NCBI RefSeq assembly: GCF_012952295.1
Contig: NZ_JABBCH010000001.1
Span: forward strand, 248,001 to 312,000
Length of the DNA stretch: 64,000 bases
Origin: Crystallibacter degradans
Lineage (GTDB): Bacteria; Actinomycetota; Actinomycetes; Actinomycetales; Micrococcaceae
Direction of reading: 5' to 3'
The stretch's first letter is position 1, and every line of letters starts with the position of its first letter. The position numbers were made by a program, and so were the translations under genes. The notes under the pieces are model-generated. The model was not told where the DNA came from and did not search any database. It worked only from the letters and a program-made list of their open reading frames with translations. Shown here in pieces: positions 9,777 through 18,166 of the stretch.

Positions 9777-10712
9777 TCACGCCCGGACATTCGTCGGACT
9801 GACCTTGGCGCTGATGCCCCAGCTGCCGCCGAATTCATTGCCGGGCTTCAGCCAGATGAGGCCATCGCCGGAGTTGAACGCATTCGCAGGCGCCGTCATC
9901 GGTTCAATGGCCACCGCCTGCGCCTGCCCCGGGTACTTGTCTGTCACGAACACATGCGTGTAGGGGAATGTTTCGTCCTGCCATAAAGTCACGGATCTGC
10001 CATCCGAGGCGCTCAAGGTGCTCTCCACCCGGCCGCTGGCAGCCGGAACCAGATCGGTGTAGGCACGGTCCATGTCCAGCGAGCCCACCTCTCGCCCGGC
10101 GCGCAGGTCCACACCTTCTGCGGCGGGCGCTTTGTCCCGGGGAATCAGCGTCTCATCCGTGACCAGGTACGTCTCGCCGGGGACCGTCAGCGTCAGGCCC
10201 GACGTGTCTTCACTGCCGAGCCGCAGGTAGGGATGCGCGCCGAGGGCAACGGGCGCGGCCTCCGCCGAATGGTTGACCAGTGACTGCGTGACCTTCAGAT
10301 CGCCGTCGTTATCCAGTTCGTAGCGCACGCGGTGGGTGAGGTGGAACGGATAGCCGTGCTGCGGGAAGATCCCGGCCTGCAGCGAAACGGCGGATTCGGT
10401 GTGTTCCACCTTGCGGTAGCCGGTGTTCCGCAGCAGCCCGTGGGTGGCGTGGCCGCGCTTGAGCTCCGTGATGTCCAGCCGCTGTTCCTGGCCGTTGAGC
10501 GTCCAGACCGCTTTGTCCACCCGGTTGGGCCACGGCGCCAACAGAATCCCCACTGCCCCCGGCGGAATCTGGTCGTCGCCGAAGGTCTCCGTCAGTTGCA
10601 CGGAGTTCTTCTCGAACAACCGCAGGCAGGCTGCGAGTTCCGTGATGACGGCGCGTGAGTCTCCGCGGACAATCTCAAACTGTTCACCGGTGGCAAAGGT
10701 AGGGTGGCTCAT
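9777..10712 (-). CDS. galM: Aldose 1-epimerase
   Basis: Mutarotase interconverting alpha and beta anomers of galactose or glucose, the first step of Leloir galactose use. The 311-aa product has the family's beta-sandwich blocks: APWPNRV near 59, THGLLRNTGY near 93, GAHPYLRLG near 157 with a likely catalytic His, and a C-terminal AIEPMTAPANAFN containing the likely catalytic Glu. Divergent from galT, which confirms a galactose role. The ATG at 10712 lacks a ribosome-binding site but has TACGTT 6 nt in front, so the mRNA is probably leaderless. Confidence 0.88.
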   Translation of the reverse strand: MSHPTFATGEQFEIVRGDSRAVITELAACLRLFEKNSVQLTETFGDDQIPPGAVGILLAPWPNRVDKAVWTLNGQEQRLDITELKRGHATHGLLRNTGYRKVEHTESAVSLQAGIFPQHGYPFHLTHRVRYELDNDGDLKVTQSLVNHSAEAAPVALGAHPYLRLGSEDTSGLTLTVPGETYLVTDETLIPRDKAPAAEGVDLRAGREVGSLDMDRAYTDLVPAASGRVESTLSASDGRSVTLWQDETFPYTHVFVTDKYPGQAQAVAIEPMTAPANAFNSGDGLIWLKPGNEFGGSWGISAKVSPTNVRA

Positions 10713-10718
10713 AGCTAA

Positions 10719-10724
10719 AACGTA
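10719..10724 (-). promoter_or_regulatory. -10 box of galM, leaderless arrangement
   Basis: Reverse strand TACGTT, then TTAGCT (6 nt), then ATG at 10712. It lies in the 39-nt divergent gap shared with galT. Confidence 0.45.
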
Positions 10725-10751
10725 CCGGAGAATGCATCCTCAGGAGCCGCC

Positions 10752-11861
10752 ATGACAACCATGACTTCCACGCGGCTCGCCGACGGGCGGGAACTGATCT
10801 ACTTTGACAGCGCCCCCGACGCAGCAAAACGGCGCCGCGGCACCTCCTCTGTGGACCGCCGGCAGCTGGATCCGCGCGGCGGAGATACCGGCCAGGTGCG
10901 GTATGACGTCCTGACCGGAGAATGGGTGGCCGTGGCTGCGCACCGGCAGAACCGCACGCACCTGCCGCCGGCGGACGAATGCCCGCTGTGCCCCTCCGAC
11001 GGCGCACGGCAGACGGAAATTCCCTCCGGCTATGAAGTCGCGGTCTTCGAGAACCGTTTCCCATCCTTCGGCCCGCAGCTCGGCACCTTGCCCGCCCCCG
11101 ACGGCGCCCCTGCCGCCAGCGCCCCGGCATACGGACGCTGCGAAGTCATCTCTTTTACCGAGGACCACGTCGGTTCCTTCGGCTCGCTCCCGTTCGAGCG
11201 GGTCCGCACGGTGGTGGATGCCTGGGCGCAACGTACCGAGGCCCTGTCCGCGATGGCCGGGGTGCAGCAGGTTTTCTGCTTCGAAAACCGCGGAGCCGAG
11301 ATCGGCGTGACGCTGCATCACCCGCACGGCCAGATCTACGCTTATCCGTTCATCACGCCGCGGACCGCTGGCATGGCGAAGCTGGCCCGGCGGCATTACC
11401 TGCGCTCCGGCGGCTTGGAAACTCTGACCAGTTCGGTGCTGGCGGCCGAGCGGACCGACGGCGAGCGCATGATCGTCGAGGGCCGGCACTTCAGTGCTTA
11501 TGTTCCGTTCGCCGCGCGCTGGCCGTTGGAAATACACCTGGTTCCGCACCGCCAGGTCCCCGACCTCACCGCTCTGACTGGAGAGGAACGGGACGAACTC
11601 GCCGAGCTTTACCCGCAACTGCTGCGCCGGCTGGACAATCTCTATGACTCCCCCACTCCCTATATCGCCGCGTGGCACCAGGCACCCGTCGCCGAAGAGT
11701 TCCGCCCCTCCGGCCATCTCCATCTGCAGCTGACCTCCCCGCGCCGGGCCGAGGACAAGCTCAAGTACCTGGCCGGCTCGGAAGCCGCCATGGGCGCCTT
11801 CATCAACGACACCGCGCCCGAGGACACCGCCGCGCGGCTCCGGGCGGCGGACACGGCATGA
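10752..11861 (+). CDS. galT: Galactose-1-phosphate uridylyltransferase
   Basis: Transfers UMP from UDP-glucose to galactose 1-phosphate through a uridylyl-histidine intermediate. The 369-aa product has the HIT-like fold with the active-site triad in GVTLHHPHGQIYAYPF and a second conserved stretch AAWHQAPVAEEFRPSGHLHLQL. CPLCPS near residue 77 supplies part of the structural metal site. The ATG at 10752 has CAGGAG 5 nt upstream; a second ATG lies four codons in. The stop overlaps the galK start as ATGA, so the two are translationally coupled. Confidence 0.93.
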   Translation: MTTMTSTRLADGRELIYFDSAPDAAKRRRGTSSVDRRQLDPRGGDTGQVRYDVLTGEWVAVAAHRQNRTHLPPADECPLCPSDGARQTEIPSGYEVAVFENRFPSFGPQLGTLPAPDGAPAASAPAYGRCEVISFTEDHVGSFGSLPFERVRTVVDAWAQRTEALSAMAGVQQVFCFENRGAEIGVTLHHPHGQIYAYPFITPRTAGMAKLARRHYLRSGGLETLTSSVLAAERTDGERMIVEGRHFSAYVPFAARWPLEIHLVPHRQVPDLTALTGEERDELAELYPQLLRRLDNLYDSPTPYIAAWHQAPVAEEFRPSGHLHLQLTSPRRAEDKLKYLAGSEAAMGAFINDTAPEDTAARLRAADTA

Positions 11862-13060
11862 TCCGCCGCACCACCGCCGCTGCCGACGCCTTCACCCAAC
11901 GCTTCGGCCACGCCCCCGACGGCATCTGGGCCGCCCCGGGCCGTGTCAATCTCATCGGCGAGCACACCGACTACAACCTTGGCTTCGCCCTTCCGCTGGC
12001 CATCGACCGCTCCACGATCGCCGCGGTTTCCCTGCGTACTGATTCGACCGTCCGCGCCACCGCCCTGGATCCTGCGTACGACGACGTGACGCTGGCTGCC
12101 GCTGACATCTCACCGGGCGCCGTGACCGGCTGGGCGACCTACCCGCTCGGGGTCGTCTGGGCCTTCGCCCAGCGTGGCGTGGAAATTCCCGGCCTGGAGC
12201 TGCAGCTCGGGTCCGACGTTCCCATCGGGGCCGGGCTCTCGTCGTCGGCGGCGCTGGAATGCTCCGTGGCCGTTGCCCTCAACGATCTGCTGGGAGCCGG
12301 CTTCGACCTGCCGGAGCTGGTCCAGATCTGCCGTCAGGCGGAGAACGAGATGGCCGGCGCACCAACCGGCATTCTCGACCAGACCGCTTCCCTCCTGGGC
12401 CGCGGCGACCATGCCCTGCTCCTTGATTGCCGCAGCCTGGCTACGCAGCCGGTCCCCCTGCCGCTGCACGAAGCGGGGCTGCAACTGCTGGTGATCGACA
12501 CAAAGGTCTCGCACTCGCACGCCAGCGGCGGATACTCGGCACGCCGTGCCGACTGTGCCCGGGCGGTCGACGCCCTGGGCGTGGACTCCCTGCGGGATGT
12601 GGAGGAAGGAATGCTTTCGGAGGCACGGGGCCGGTTGGACGAAACAACCTTCCGCCGCGTGCGGCACGTCGTCACGGAGAACCAGCGCGTGCAGCAGACA
12701 GCACACGTGTTGACGTCCAAAGGCGATGCAGCGGGGCTTGCATCAGCGCCTACAGCCGGCCCGGTATCCGGCACCGCGAGCATCGGCGACCTCCTAACGG
12801 CCAGCCATGTCTCCTTGCGAGATGACTACGAGGTGTCTTGCGCGGAATTGGACCTCGCGATGGACACCGCACTGCAGCACGGCGCGTTGGGCGCCCGGAT
12901 GACGGGAGGCGGATTCGGCGGTTCGGCCATCGCGCTGGTGCCGGAAGAAGCGGCAGAAAAGGTGGGCACCGCCGTCGTCAATTCTTTCCGACTGGCCGGA
13001 CTCAAGCAGCCCGATGTCTTTCCGGTTGCCCCGGCCGACGGCGCCCGGCGGTTGGCCTGA
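11858..13060 (+). CDS. galK: Galactokinase
   Basis: Phosphorylates alpha-D-galactose with ATP. A GHMP kinase of 400 aa with the galactokinase signature GRVNLIGEHTDYN near residue 27, the ATP-binding loop IGAGLSSSAALE near 125, and the C-terminal MTGGGFGGSAIAL near 348. Relative to usual galactokinases there is a 10-15 residue Ala/Ser/Pro-rich insertion (LASAPTAGPVSGTAS, about residues 291-305) just before IGDLLTASH; it lies in a loop region and should not abolish activity. The start is fixed by the 4-bp overlap with galT; the open frame extends further upstream but only inside galT. Confidence 0.94.
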   Translation: MIRRTTAAADAFTQRFGHAPDGIWAAPGRVNLIGEHTDYNLGFALPLAIDRSTIAAVSLRTDSTVRATALDPAYDDVTLAAADISPGAVTGWATYPLGVVWAFAQRGVEIPGLELQLGSDVPIGAGLSSSAALECSVAVALNDLLGAGFDLPELVQICRQAENEMAGAPTGILDQTASLLGRGDHALLLDCRSLATQPVPLPLHEAGLQLLVIDTKVSHSHASGGYSARRADCARAVDALGVDSLRDVEEGMLSEARGRLDETTFRRVRHVVTENQRVQQTAHVLTSKGDAAGLASAPTAGPVSGTASIGDLLTASHVSLRDDYEVSCAELDLAMDTALQHGALGARMTGGGFGGSAIALVPEEAAEKVGTAVVNSFRLAGLKQPDVFPVAPADGARRLA

Positions 13061-13103
13061 ACGCCACGTGCCGATGTGCCCGATAGATACAGCACGCCAA
13101 ACA

Positions 13104-13137
13104 CAGCGGGCCCCGGCATGGCTGCCGGGACCCGCTG
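13104..13137. terminator. Bidirectional terminator after galK
   Basis: Inverted repeat CAGCGGG (13104-13110) with CCCGCTG (13131-13137), then a 2x2 mismatch and an inner CCGGCA/TGCCGG stem around TGGC. It lies between convergent galK and the BI-1 gene. No T run follows. Confidence 0.6.
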
Positions 13138-13160
13138 CGCTCAAACTATGGAAGGTGCTG

Positions 13161-14003
13161 CTACTCAGTGCCGCGAAGGATCGCGAGCAGGCGCAGGATC
13201 TCCACGTACAGCCAGATCAGCGTCACCGTCAGGCCGAACGCGGCCGTCCAGGAGTACTTGCGGTCCACACCGGCGCGGACGCCCTGCTCAATGGAGGTGA
13301 AGTCCATGATCAGGGAGAACGCGGCCAGGCCGATGGCGAACAGGCCGATGATCACGCCGAGGGGAATGCCAATGCCCATGATGTTGATTTCAATGCCGCG
13401 GACGCCCCACGGGGTGTCCATCACGCCGAACATCTGCAGGCCCAGGTTGACCAGCGAGAACACCGCGTAGCCGATGATGGCGATCATGAAGAACTTCATC
13501 GCCTTCGGCGTCGCGCGCACCTTGCCGCTCTTGAAGAGGAGCAGGGTCACGGCGAAGACGCAGACGGTGCCGAGCACGGCCTGGGGTGCGACGCCGGGGT
13601 ACATTCTGTCGAGCACCATGGACAGGCCGCCGACAAAGAGGCCTTCGGCTCCGGCGTAAGCCAGGATGAGGCCCTTGGACGGCTCCTTCTTGAAGGCGTT
13701 GACCAGGCCGAGCACCAGGCCGACGAGCATGCCCGGAATCATCAGGGCCGGGATCATCCAACCGACGGCGGCACCTGCGAGGACCAAGGCCAGGCAGGCC
13801 ATGGTCTTCATGATGACGTCGTCGTAGGTCATCCGCCCGGTCTGTGCGGGACCGGCCGAGGGCTGGTTGTACAGCTCATTGAGCTGCTGGCTGGACATTT
13901 GGGACTGGCCCGCGAGCATGCCTGCGCCGGCGTTCGCCGAGCGCTGCGGCTGGCTGCGGAACGCATTTGGATTATTGAAGACCGGATTTCCACCCATGGC
14001 CAT
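13161..14003 (-). CDS. Bax inhibitor-1 / YccA family membrane protein
   Basis: A 280-aa integral membrane protein of the BI-1 superfamily (TMBIM-like). It has a polar N-terminus of about 85 residues rich in Asn, Gln and Ser, then seven hydrophobic helices, with the final ones containing MDFTSIEQGVRAGVDRKYSW and WLYVEILRLLAILR. Family members act as calcium-leak channels or inhibit FtsH; its role in actinobacteria is unknown. The ATG at 14003 has GGAGG 9 nt upstream, which makes the longer frame (to 14057) unlikely. A monocistronic unit. Confidence 0.88.
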   Translation of the reverse strand: MAMGGNPVFNNPNAFRSQPQRSANAGAGMLAGQSQMSSQQLNELYNQPSAGPAQTGRMTYDDVIMKTMACLALVLAGAAVGWMIPALMIPGMLVGLVLGLVNAFKKEPSKGLILAYAGAEGLFVGGLSMVLDRMYPGVAPQAVLGTVCVFAVTLLLFKSGKVRATPKAMKFFMIAIIGYAVFSLVNLGLQMFGVMDTPWGVRGIEINIMGIGIPLGVIIGLFAIGLAAFSLIMDFTSIEQGVRAGVDRKYSWTAAFGLTVTLIWLYVEILRLLAILRGTE

Positions 14004-14197
14004 TGTTGTTGTCCTCCATCTAGGGGGTACGAGCTGAATAAACCCTACCAATGACAACGCTTGAAGGCTCGAAATTTATCCCGTTCCGTGAATAATGTCC
14101 GGATCGCCTACTTCCGCATGCCGAACCGGCGTTCAAGTGGCCGCAGACCTGCGGTGGCTTACCATCAGTTGCGGCCTGTGCAGGCAGGCAGCATGGC

Positions 14198-14203
14198 TAG
14201 AAT
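14198..14203 (+). promoter_or_regulatory. -10 box of the GroES-like gene, leaderless arrangement
   Basis: TAGAAT ends exactly 6 nt before the in-frame GTG at 14210 and abuts the upstream ATG at 14204. The spacing favours GTG as both transcription start and translation start. Confidence 0.5.
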
Positions 14204-14209
14204 ATGGGG

Positions 14210-14566
14210 GTGAACCCGCGCTCCGATTCCTCTTCCAGCCGCAGTGCCGCCCCCAAGCTGCCCCTGCGGATGCTTCATGACCGCATTCTCGTGGCGCTGG
14301 ACAAGGACAGCAGCGAGCGGCGTTCTTCCTCCGGAATCGTTATCCCGGCCACCGCCGCGATGGGTAAGCGGCTGGCCTGGGCCGCCGTCGTCGCTGCCGG
14401 CCCCCATGTGCGCCAGGTCAGCATCGGCGACAAGGTGCTCTTCGATCCGGAAGACCGAGCCGAGGTGGAAGTAAACGCCACGGACTACGTGCTGCTGCGC
14501 GAGCGTGACATCCATGCAGTGGCCGAGCCGGAAGCGCAGGACAAGAGCACCGGTCTTTACCTCTGA
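14210..14566 (+). CDS. GroES-like co-chaperonin domain protein
   Basis: An 118-aa protein with a Ser-rich N-terminal extension of about 15 residues, then a Cpn10 fold: LRMLHDRILVALDKDSSERR, SSGIVIPATAAMGKR, GDKVLFDPEDRAEVEV and YVLLRERDIHAV. It is longer than, and divergent from, true GroES, and no groEL is adjacent; the segment corresponding to the GroEL-binding mobile loop is SSERRSSSGIVIP. It may be a specialised co-chaperonin or an unrelated use of the fold. I chose GTG at 14210 over ATG at 14204 because of the -10 box position; the difference is two residues. Confidence 0.82.
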   Translation: MNPRSDSSSSRSAAPKLPLRMLHDRILVALDKDSSERRSSSGIVIPATAAMGKRLAWAAVVAAGPHVRQVSIGDKVLFDPEDRAEVEVNATDYVLLRERDIHAVAEPEAQDKSTGLYL

Positions 14567-14708
14567 CTTGAGGCACCTGCCTGCCTCCCTCGCGCGCTAA
14601 ACGCGGCTTCGTTTCACCGAACCTGCACAAGTGTTATCCGATTGCGATGAAAAGCAAGCATTTCGCAACATGCTGAACGCATTCCCCGAGTAACATAAAC
14701 GACACGTC

Positions 14709-14724
14709 CGTGATAGAGATCACA
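14709..14724 (+). promoter_or_regulatory. CRP/GlxR-like operator upstream of the liv operon
   Basis: CGTGA-TAGAGA-TCACA matches the cAMP-receptor type consensus TGTGA-N6-TCACA at 9 of 10 arm positions. It is centred about 70 nt before the livH start. In corynebacteria GlxR uses this consensus; whether this organism's homologue binds here is inference. Confidence 0.5.
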
Positions 14725-14785
14725 GGCGACGTCAGCTGCCTGCCGCCAAAACGTCGGGCCACCCCACACTGTGGAGGTTTGTATT

Positions 14786-16117
14786 TTGAGAACTATGCCG
14801 AAGCTCGCTCGGCCCTGGGGGAAGTTACTCGCAATTCTGGCGATGACGGCGGCAATGCTGTTCATCGCTTCGCCCTCGCTGGCTGCTACTACTGCGCCCG
14901 CGCCGGCGCCGGACTCAACGACGAGTGCCCCGGCCGAACAGTTCCGGGACACGATCAGCGGTGTCCTGCGCAATGCCGAAGGCCCCGTGCCTGGCGTGAG
15001 AATAACCGCCACTGGTGAAGGATTCACGGGGGAAACCGTCACCGGAGAAAACGGTTCCTGGTCCATCGGGGTTCCGCAGCGGGGCACCTACCAAGTGGAA
15101 GTGGATGTATCTACCTTTCCCGAGGGCGTGGAGCTTGCGGAAGGAACGCCTAATCCGCGCGAAGTAACCTTCACCAACACCTCCAACGCGGCAGCGATCT
15201 TCCCGCTCGGCGAAGGCATTGTCATCCAGGGCGCCAGCTTCGGGGAACAGCTTATTGAACGTCTGATCGCGGGCTTGAGCTTCGGGCTGCTCCTGGCCCT
15301 CGCCGCCGTCGGCCTGAACTTGATCTTCGGAACCACCGGCCTGACGAACTTCGCGCACGGAGAGATGGTGACCCTCGGAGCCGTCCTGGTGTTCGGCTTC
15401 AACGCCGCCGGGCTCCCTGTCTGGCTCGCGATAGCCCTGGCGATCGTCGGCGGAGCTATCTTCGGCTACACCCAGGATGCGTGGCTATGGAACCCGCTCC
15501 GGCGCCGTGGTTCGGGCCTGATCCCGATGATGATCGTCAGCATCGGTCTCGCCCTCGCCAGCCGCTACGTCATCCAGTTCTTCTTTGGCGGCGCCACCCA
15601 GCAGCTGCCCGGTGCCAACAGCCCCATTCTCGAATTCGGCTCCATTTCCATCAGCCGCAACACCCTGACGTCACTGGTGGTCAGCGCCATCGTCATCGTT
15701 GCCATCGGTCTGCTGCTGCTCAAGACCCGGTTGGGCAAGGCCACGCGGGCCGTTTCCGACAACCCGGCTCTCGCAGCGGCATCGGGAATCGATGTGGACC
15801 GCGTCATCCGGATTGTCTGGACCGCTGGCGGCGTGCTGGCGGCCCTCGGCGGCATCCTCTGGGCCTACTACCGTCCGGGCGTGACGTTCAATATGGGGCA
15901 GCAGATCCTCTTGCTGATCTTCGCCGGCGTCGTTCTCGGCGGTCTCGGTACCATTTTCGGCGCCCTGCTGGGTTCCGTGCTCGTGGGCCTGTTCGTTGAG
16001 CTGTCCACCCTATGGCTGGAAGCCGACCTGAAGTACGTTGGCGCCCTCTTGATCATGATCGTCGTACTCCTGTTTAGGCCCCAGGGCATTCTGGGCCGTA
16101 AAGAGCGAGTGGGATAG
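14786..16117 (+). CDS. livH: Branched-chain amino-acid ABC transporter permease with N-terminal secreted domain
   Basis: Membrane subunit of a high-affinity branched-chain amino-acid (or related) importer. The 443-aa product is about 150 residues longer than ordinary LivH. Residues 1-34 look like a signal peptide (KLLAILAMTAAMLFIASPSLA). Residues about 55-140 resemble a carboxypeptidase-regulatory-like beta-sandwich (ISGVLRNAEGPVPGVRITA, NGSWSIGVPQRGTYQVEV). The LivH core runs from about 155, with GTTGLTNFAHGEMVTLGA, the permease loop RAVSDNPALAAASGID and LLFRPQGILGRKE. TTG at 14786 is preferred because GGAGGT lies 7 nt upstream; ATG at 14795 is an alternative. It leads a four-gene operon. 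Confidence 0.9.
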   Translation: MRTMPKLARPWGKLLAILAMTAAMLFIASPSLAATTAPAPAPDSTTSAPAEQFRDTISGVLRNAEGPVPGVRITATGEGFTGETVTGENGSWSIGVPQRGTYQVEVDVSTFPEGVELAEGTPNPREVTFTNTSNAAAIFPLGEGIVIQGASFGEQLIERLIAGLSFGLLLALAAVGLNLIFGTTGLTNFAHGEMVTLGAVLVFGFNAAGLPVWLAIALAIVGGAIFGYTQDAWLWNPLRRRGSGLIPMMIVSIGLALASRYVIQFFFGGATQQLPGANSPILEFGSISISRNTLTSLVVSAIVIVAIGLLLLKTRLGKATRAVSDNPALAAASGIDVDRVIRIVWTAGGVLAALGGILWAYYRPGVTFNMGQQILLLIFAGVVLGGLGTIFGALLGSVLVGLFVELSTLWLEADLKYVGALLIMIVVLLFRPQGILGRKERVG

Positions 16118-16127
16118 GAGCTTCGAT

Positions 16128-17108
16128 ATGGACTTTCTCAACATTCTCGCCAACGCGTTCGGCGAAATCATCAGCCCGACGACGGCGGCGTACGCCCTTG
16201 CGGCTCTCGGCCTCGCCGTACACTTCGGCTACTCGGGGCTACTCAACTTCGGCCAGGCCGGCTTCATGGCGGTCGGCGCCTACGGCTTCGCCATCCCCAC
16301 GATCCTATGGGACGTGCCATTCGTCGTCGGGCTGTTGATCGCCCTCATCGCTTCTGTCCTCTTCGCCCTCCTGCTCGGCATTCCCACCCTGCGGCTGCGC
16401 GCTGACTACCTGGCCATTGTGACCATCGCGGCGGCAGAAATCCTCCGTTACATCGTCACCACCAACTCGCTCACCGCTATCACCGGTTCCGCCAATGGCC
16501 TAGCGGCCTTCGAAGGCGGATTCTTTGCTATGAACCCCATCCCTCCGGGCCAGTACGACCTCGGCTTGGTGGACTTCAACGAGCGGGACCTGTGGATCCG
16601 GATCGTAGGCTGGGGTGTGGTGGCCATCTGCTGCGTGATCGTCTGGCTGCTGATGCGCAGCCCCTGGGGACGCGTGCTCAAGGGCATCCGCGAGGACGAA
16701 AACGCCGTCCGCTCTCTGGGCAAGAACGTGTATTCCTACAAAATGCAGGCCCTCATCATCGGCGGCATCTTCGGTTCGCTGGCAGGCATGATCTTCACGC
16801 TGCCGCGCGGCGCCGTACAGCCGGCCAACTACGCAACGGAACTGACGTTCTTCCTGTGGACCTGTCTGCTGCTGGGCGGCATGGCTACCGTACTCGGCCC
16901 GGTCATCGGCGCCATGATTTTCTGGGTAGTCCTCTCACTGACCCAGGGCATCCTCTATGGCGCCATCGGCTCCGGTTACATCACCTTCCTCACAGCTACC
17001 CAAGCCGGCCAGCTTCGCTACATTCTGGTAGGTGTGGCGCTGATGCTGTTGATGATCTTCCGGCCCCAAGGCGTCATGGGCAATAAGAAGGAGCTGGCGT
17101 TCGCATGA
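16128..17108 (+). CDS. livM: Branched-chain amino-acid ABC transporter permease
   Basis: Second membrane subunit of the Liv importer, 326 aa with about 8-10 hydrophobic helices. It shows the LivM start FGYSGLLNFGQAGFMAVGAYG, the EAA-like loop SPWGRVLKGIREDENAVRSLGKN near 180 and a C-terminal LLMIFRPQGVMGNKKE, which parallels that of LivH. It begins 10 nt after livH with AGGAG in front, and its stop overlaps the livG start (ATGA). Confidence 0.92.
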   Translation: MDFLNILANAFGEIISPTTAAYALAALGLAVHFGYSGLLNFGQAGFMAVGAYGFAIPTILWDVPFVVGLLIALIASVLFALLLGIPTLRLRADYLAIVTIAAAEILRYIVTTNSLTAITGSANGLAAFEGGFFAMNPIPPGQYDLGLVDFNERDLWIRIVGWGVVAICCVIVWLLMRSPWGRVLKGIREDENAVRSLGKNVYSYKMQALIIGGIFGSLAGMIFTLPRGAVQPANYATELTFFLWTCLLLGGMATVLGPVIGAMIFWVVLSLTQGILYGAIGSGYITFLTATQAGQLRYILVGVALMLLMIFRPQGVMGNKKELAFA

Positions 17109-18166
17109 CCGACAACAACACCGCAGTCCCGGCGCCCGTGGGCAGTGGGCGGGAGCCTGCGGCTTCTGAATTCATGACCGACACCAGGCCCATCGCGGCC
17201 GGTGAAACCGCACCGGGCTGCAAGAAGCGGGATCCGATCCTCATTGCCAAGAACGTGACCCGGACCTTCGGCGGACTGAAGGCGGTCGACGTCGAATACT
17301 TGGAAGTTCCGCGACACAAGATCACCGCATTGATCGGCCCCAACGGCGCAGGCAAAACCACGCTGTTCAACTTGTTGACCGGATTCGACGTGCCGCAAAG
17401 CGGCGAGTGGAAGTTCGATGACCATTCGCTGGCGGGCGTCCCGTCCCACAAAGTTGCCCGCATGGGTATGGTCCGCACCTTCCAGCTCACCAAGGTGATG
17501 GGCAAGCTTACGGTGATGGAGAACATGCGCCTCGGCGGGGATAGTCAGCCCGGTGAAAGGCTGAGCAAAGCACTCTTCAAAGGCATGTGGAGCAGCCGGG
17601 AAAAGGAGATCACCACGCAGGCCGACGTCCTGCTGGAGAAGTTCAAACTGGATACGAAGAAGGATGATTACGCGGCGTCCTTGTCCGGCGGCCAGCGTAA
17701 GCTGCTTGAGATGGCCCGGGCACTGATGGTGCGTCCGAAGCTGGTCATGCTTGACGAGCCGATGGCGGGCGTAAACCCGGCTCTCACACAGTCACTGCTG
17801 GACCACGTCAAGAACCTCAAAGCCGAGGGCATGACGGTGCTGTTCGTGGAACACGACATGCAGATGGTTCGCCATATTGCCGACTGGGTAGTCGTTATGG
17901 CGGAAGGAAAAATCGTTGCCGAAGGTCCGCCACAGGACGTCATGAAGGACCAGGCCGTAATCGATGCCTACCTTGGAGCTCACCACGACGTGGACCTGGG
18001 CGACGCGGAAGGCATTGAGGCTCTGGAAGAACAGCTTTCAAACGACCAGGAATCGGTTGTCGGAACAGAGGACGAAGGCGTCATCGGGCGCCACATCACC
18101 GAACTCGACGGCGGAACTGACCACCCGGGCGAACCAGGCTCCGGAGACAGTAAGGAACAGCGATGA
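17105..18166 (+). CDS. livG: Branched-chain amino-acid ABC transporter ATP-binding protein
   Basis: Cytosolic ATPase of the Liv importer, 353 aa. Walker A GPNGAGKTT lies near residue 79, signature LSGGQRK near 198, Walker B LVMLDEPMAG near 220, and the switch His in VEHDMQMV. It carries an extra hydrophilic N-terminus of about 40 residues and an acidic C-terminal tail of about 65 residues not usual for LivG (normally around 255 aa). The LivG-type insertion between Walker A and the signature (FKGMWSSREKE) is present. Coupled by 4-bp overlaps to livM and livF. Confidence 0.92.
   Translation: MTDNNTAVPAPVGSGREPAASEFMTDTRPIAAGETAPGCKKRDPILIAKNVTRTFGGLKAVDVEYLEVPRHKITALIGPNGAGKTTLFNLLTGFDVPQSGEWKFDDHSLAGVPSHKVARMGMVRTFQLTKVMGKLTVMENMRLGGDSQPGERLSKALFKGMWSSREKEITTQADVLLEKFKLDTKKDDYAASLSGGQRKLLEMARALMVRPKLVMLDEPMAGVNPALTQSLLDHVKNLKAEGMTVLFVEHDMQMVRHIADWVVVMAEGKIVAEGPPQDVMKDQAVIDAYLGAHHDVDLGDAEGIEALEEQLSNDQESVVGTEDEGVIGRHITELDGGTDHPGEPGSGDSKEQR

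Noticed and set aside
9758-9838. Longer start for the AI-2E transporter at 9838
   Set aside because: It would overlap galM by 62 bp and adds residues unlike the family; kept only as an alternative because the chosen start also lacks a ribosome-binding site.
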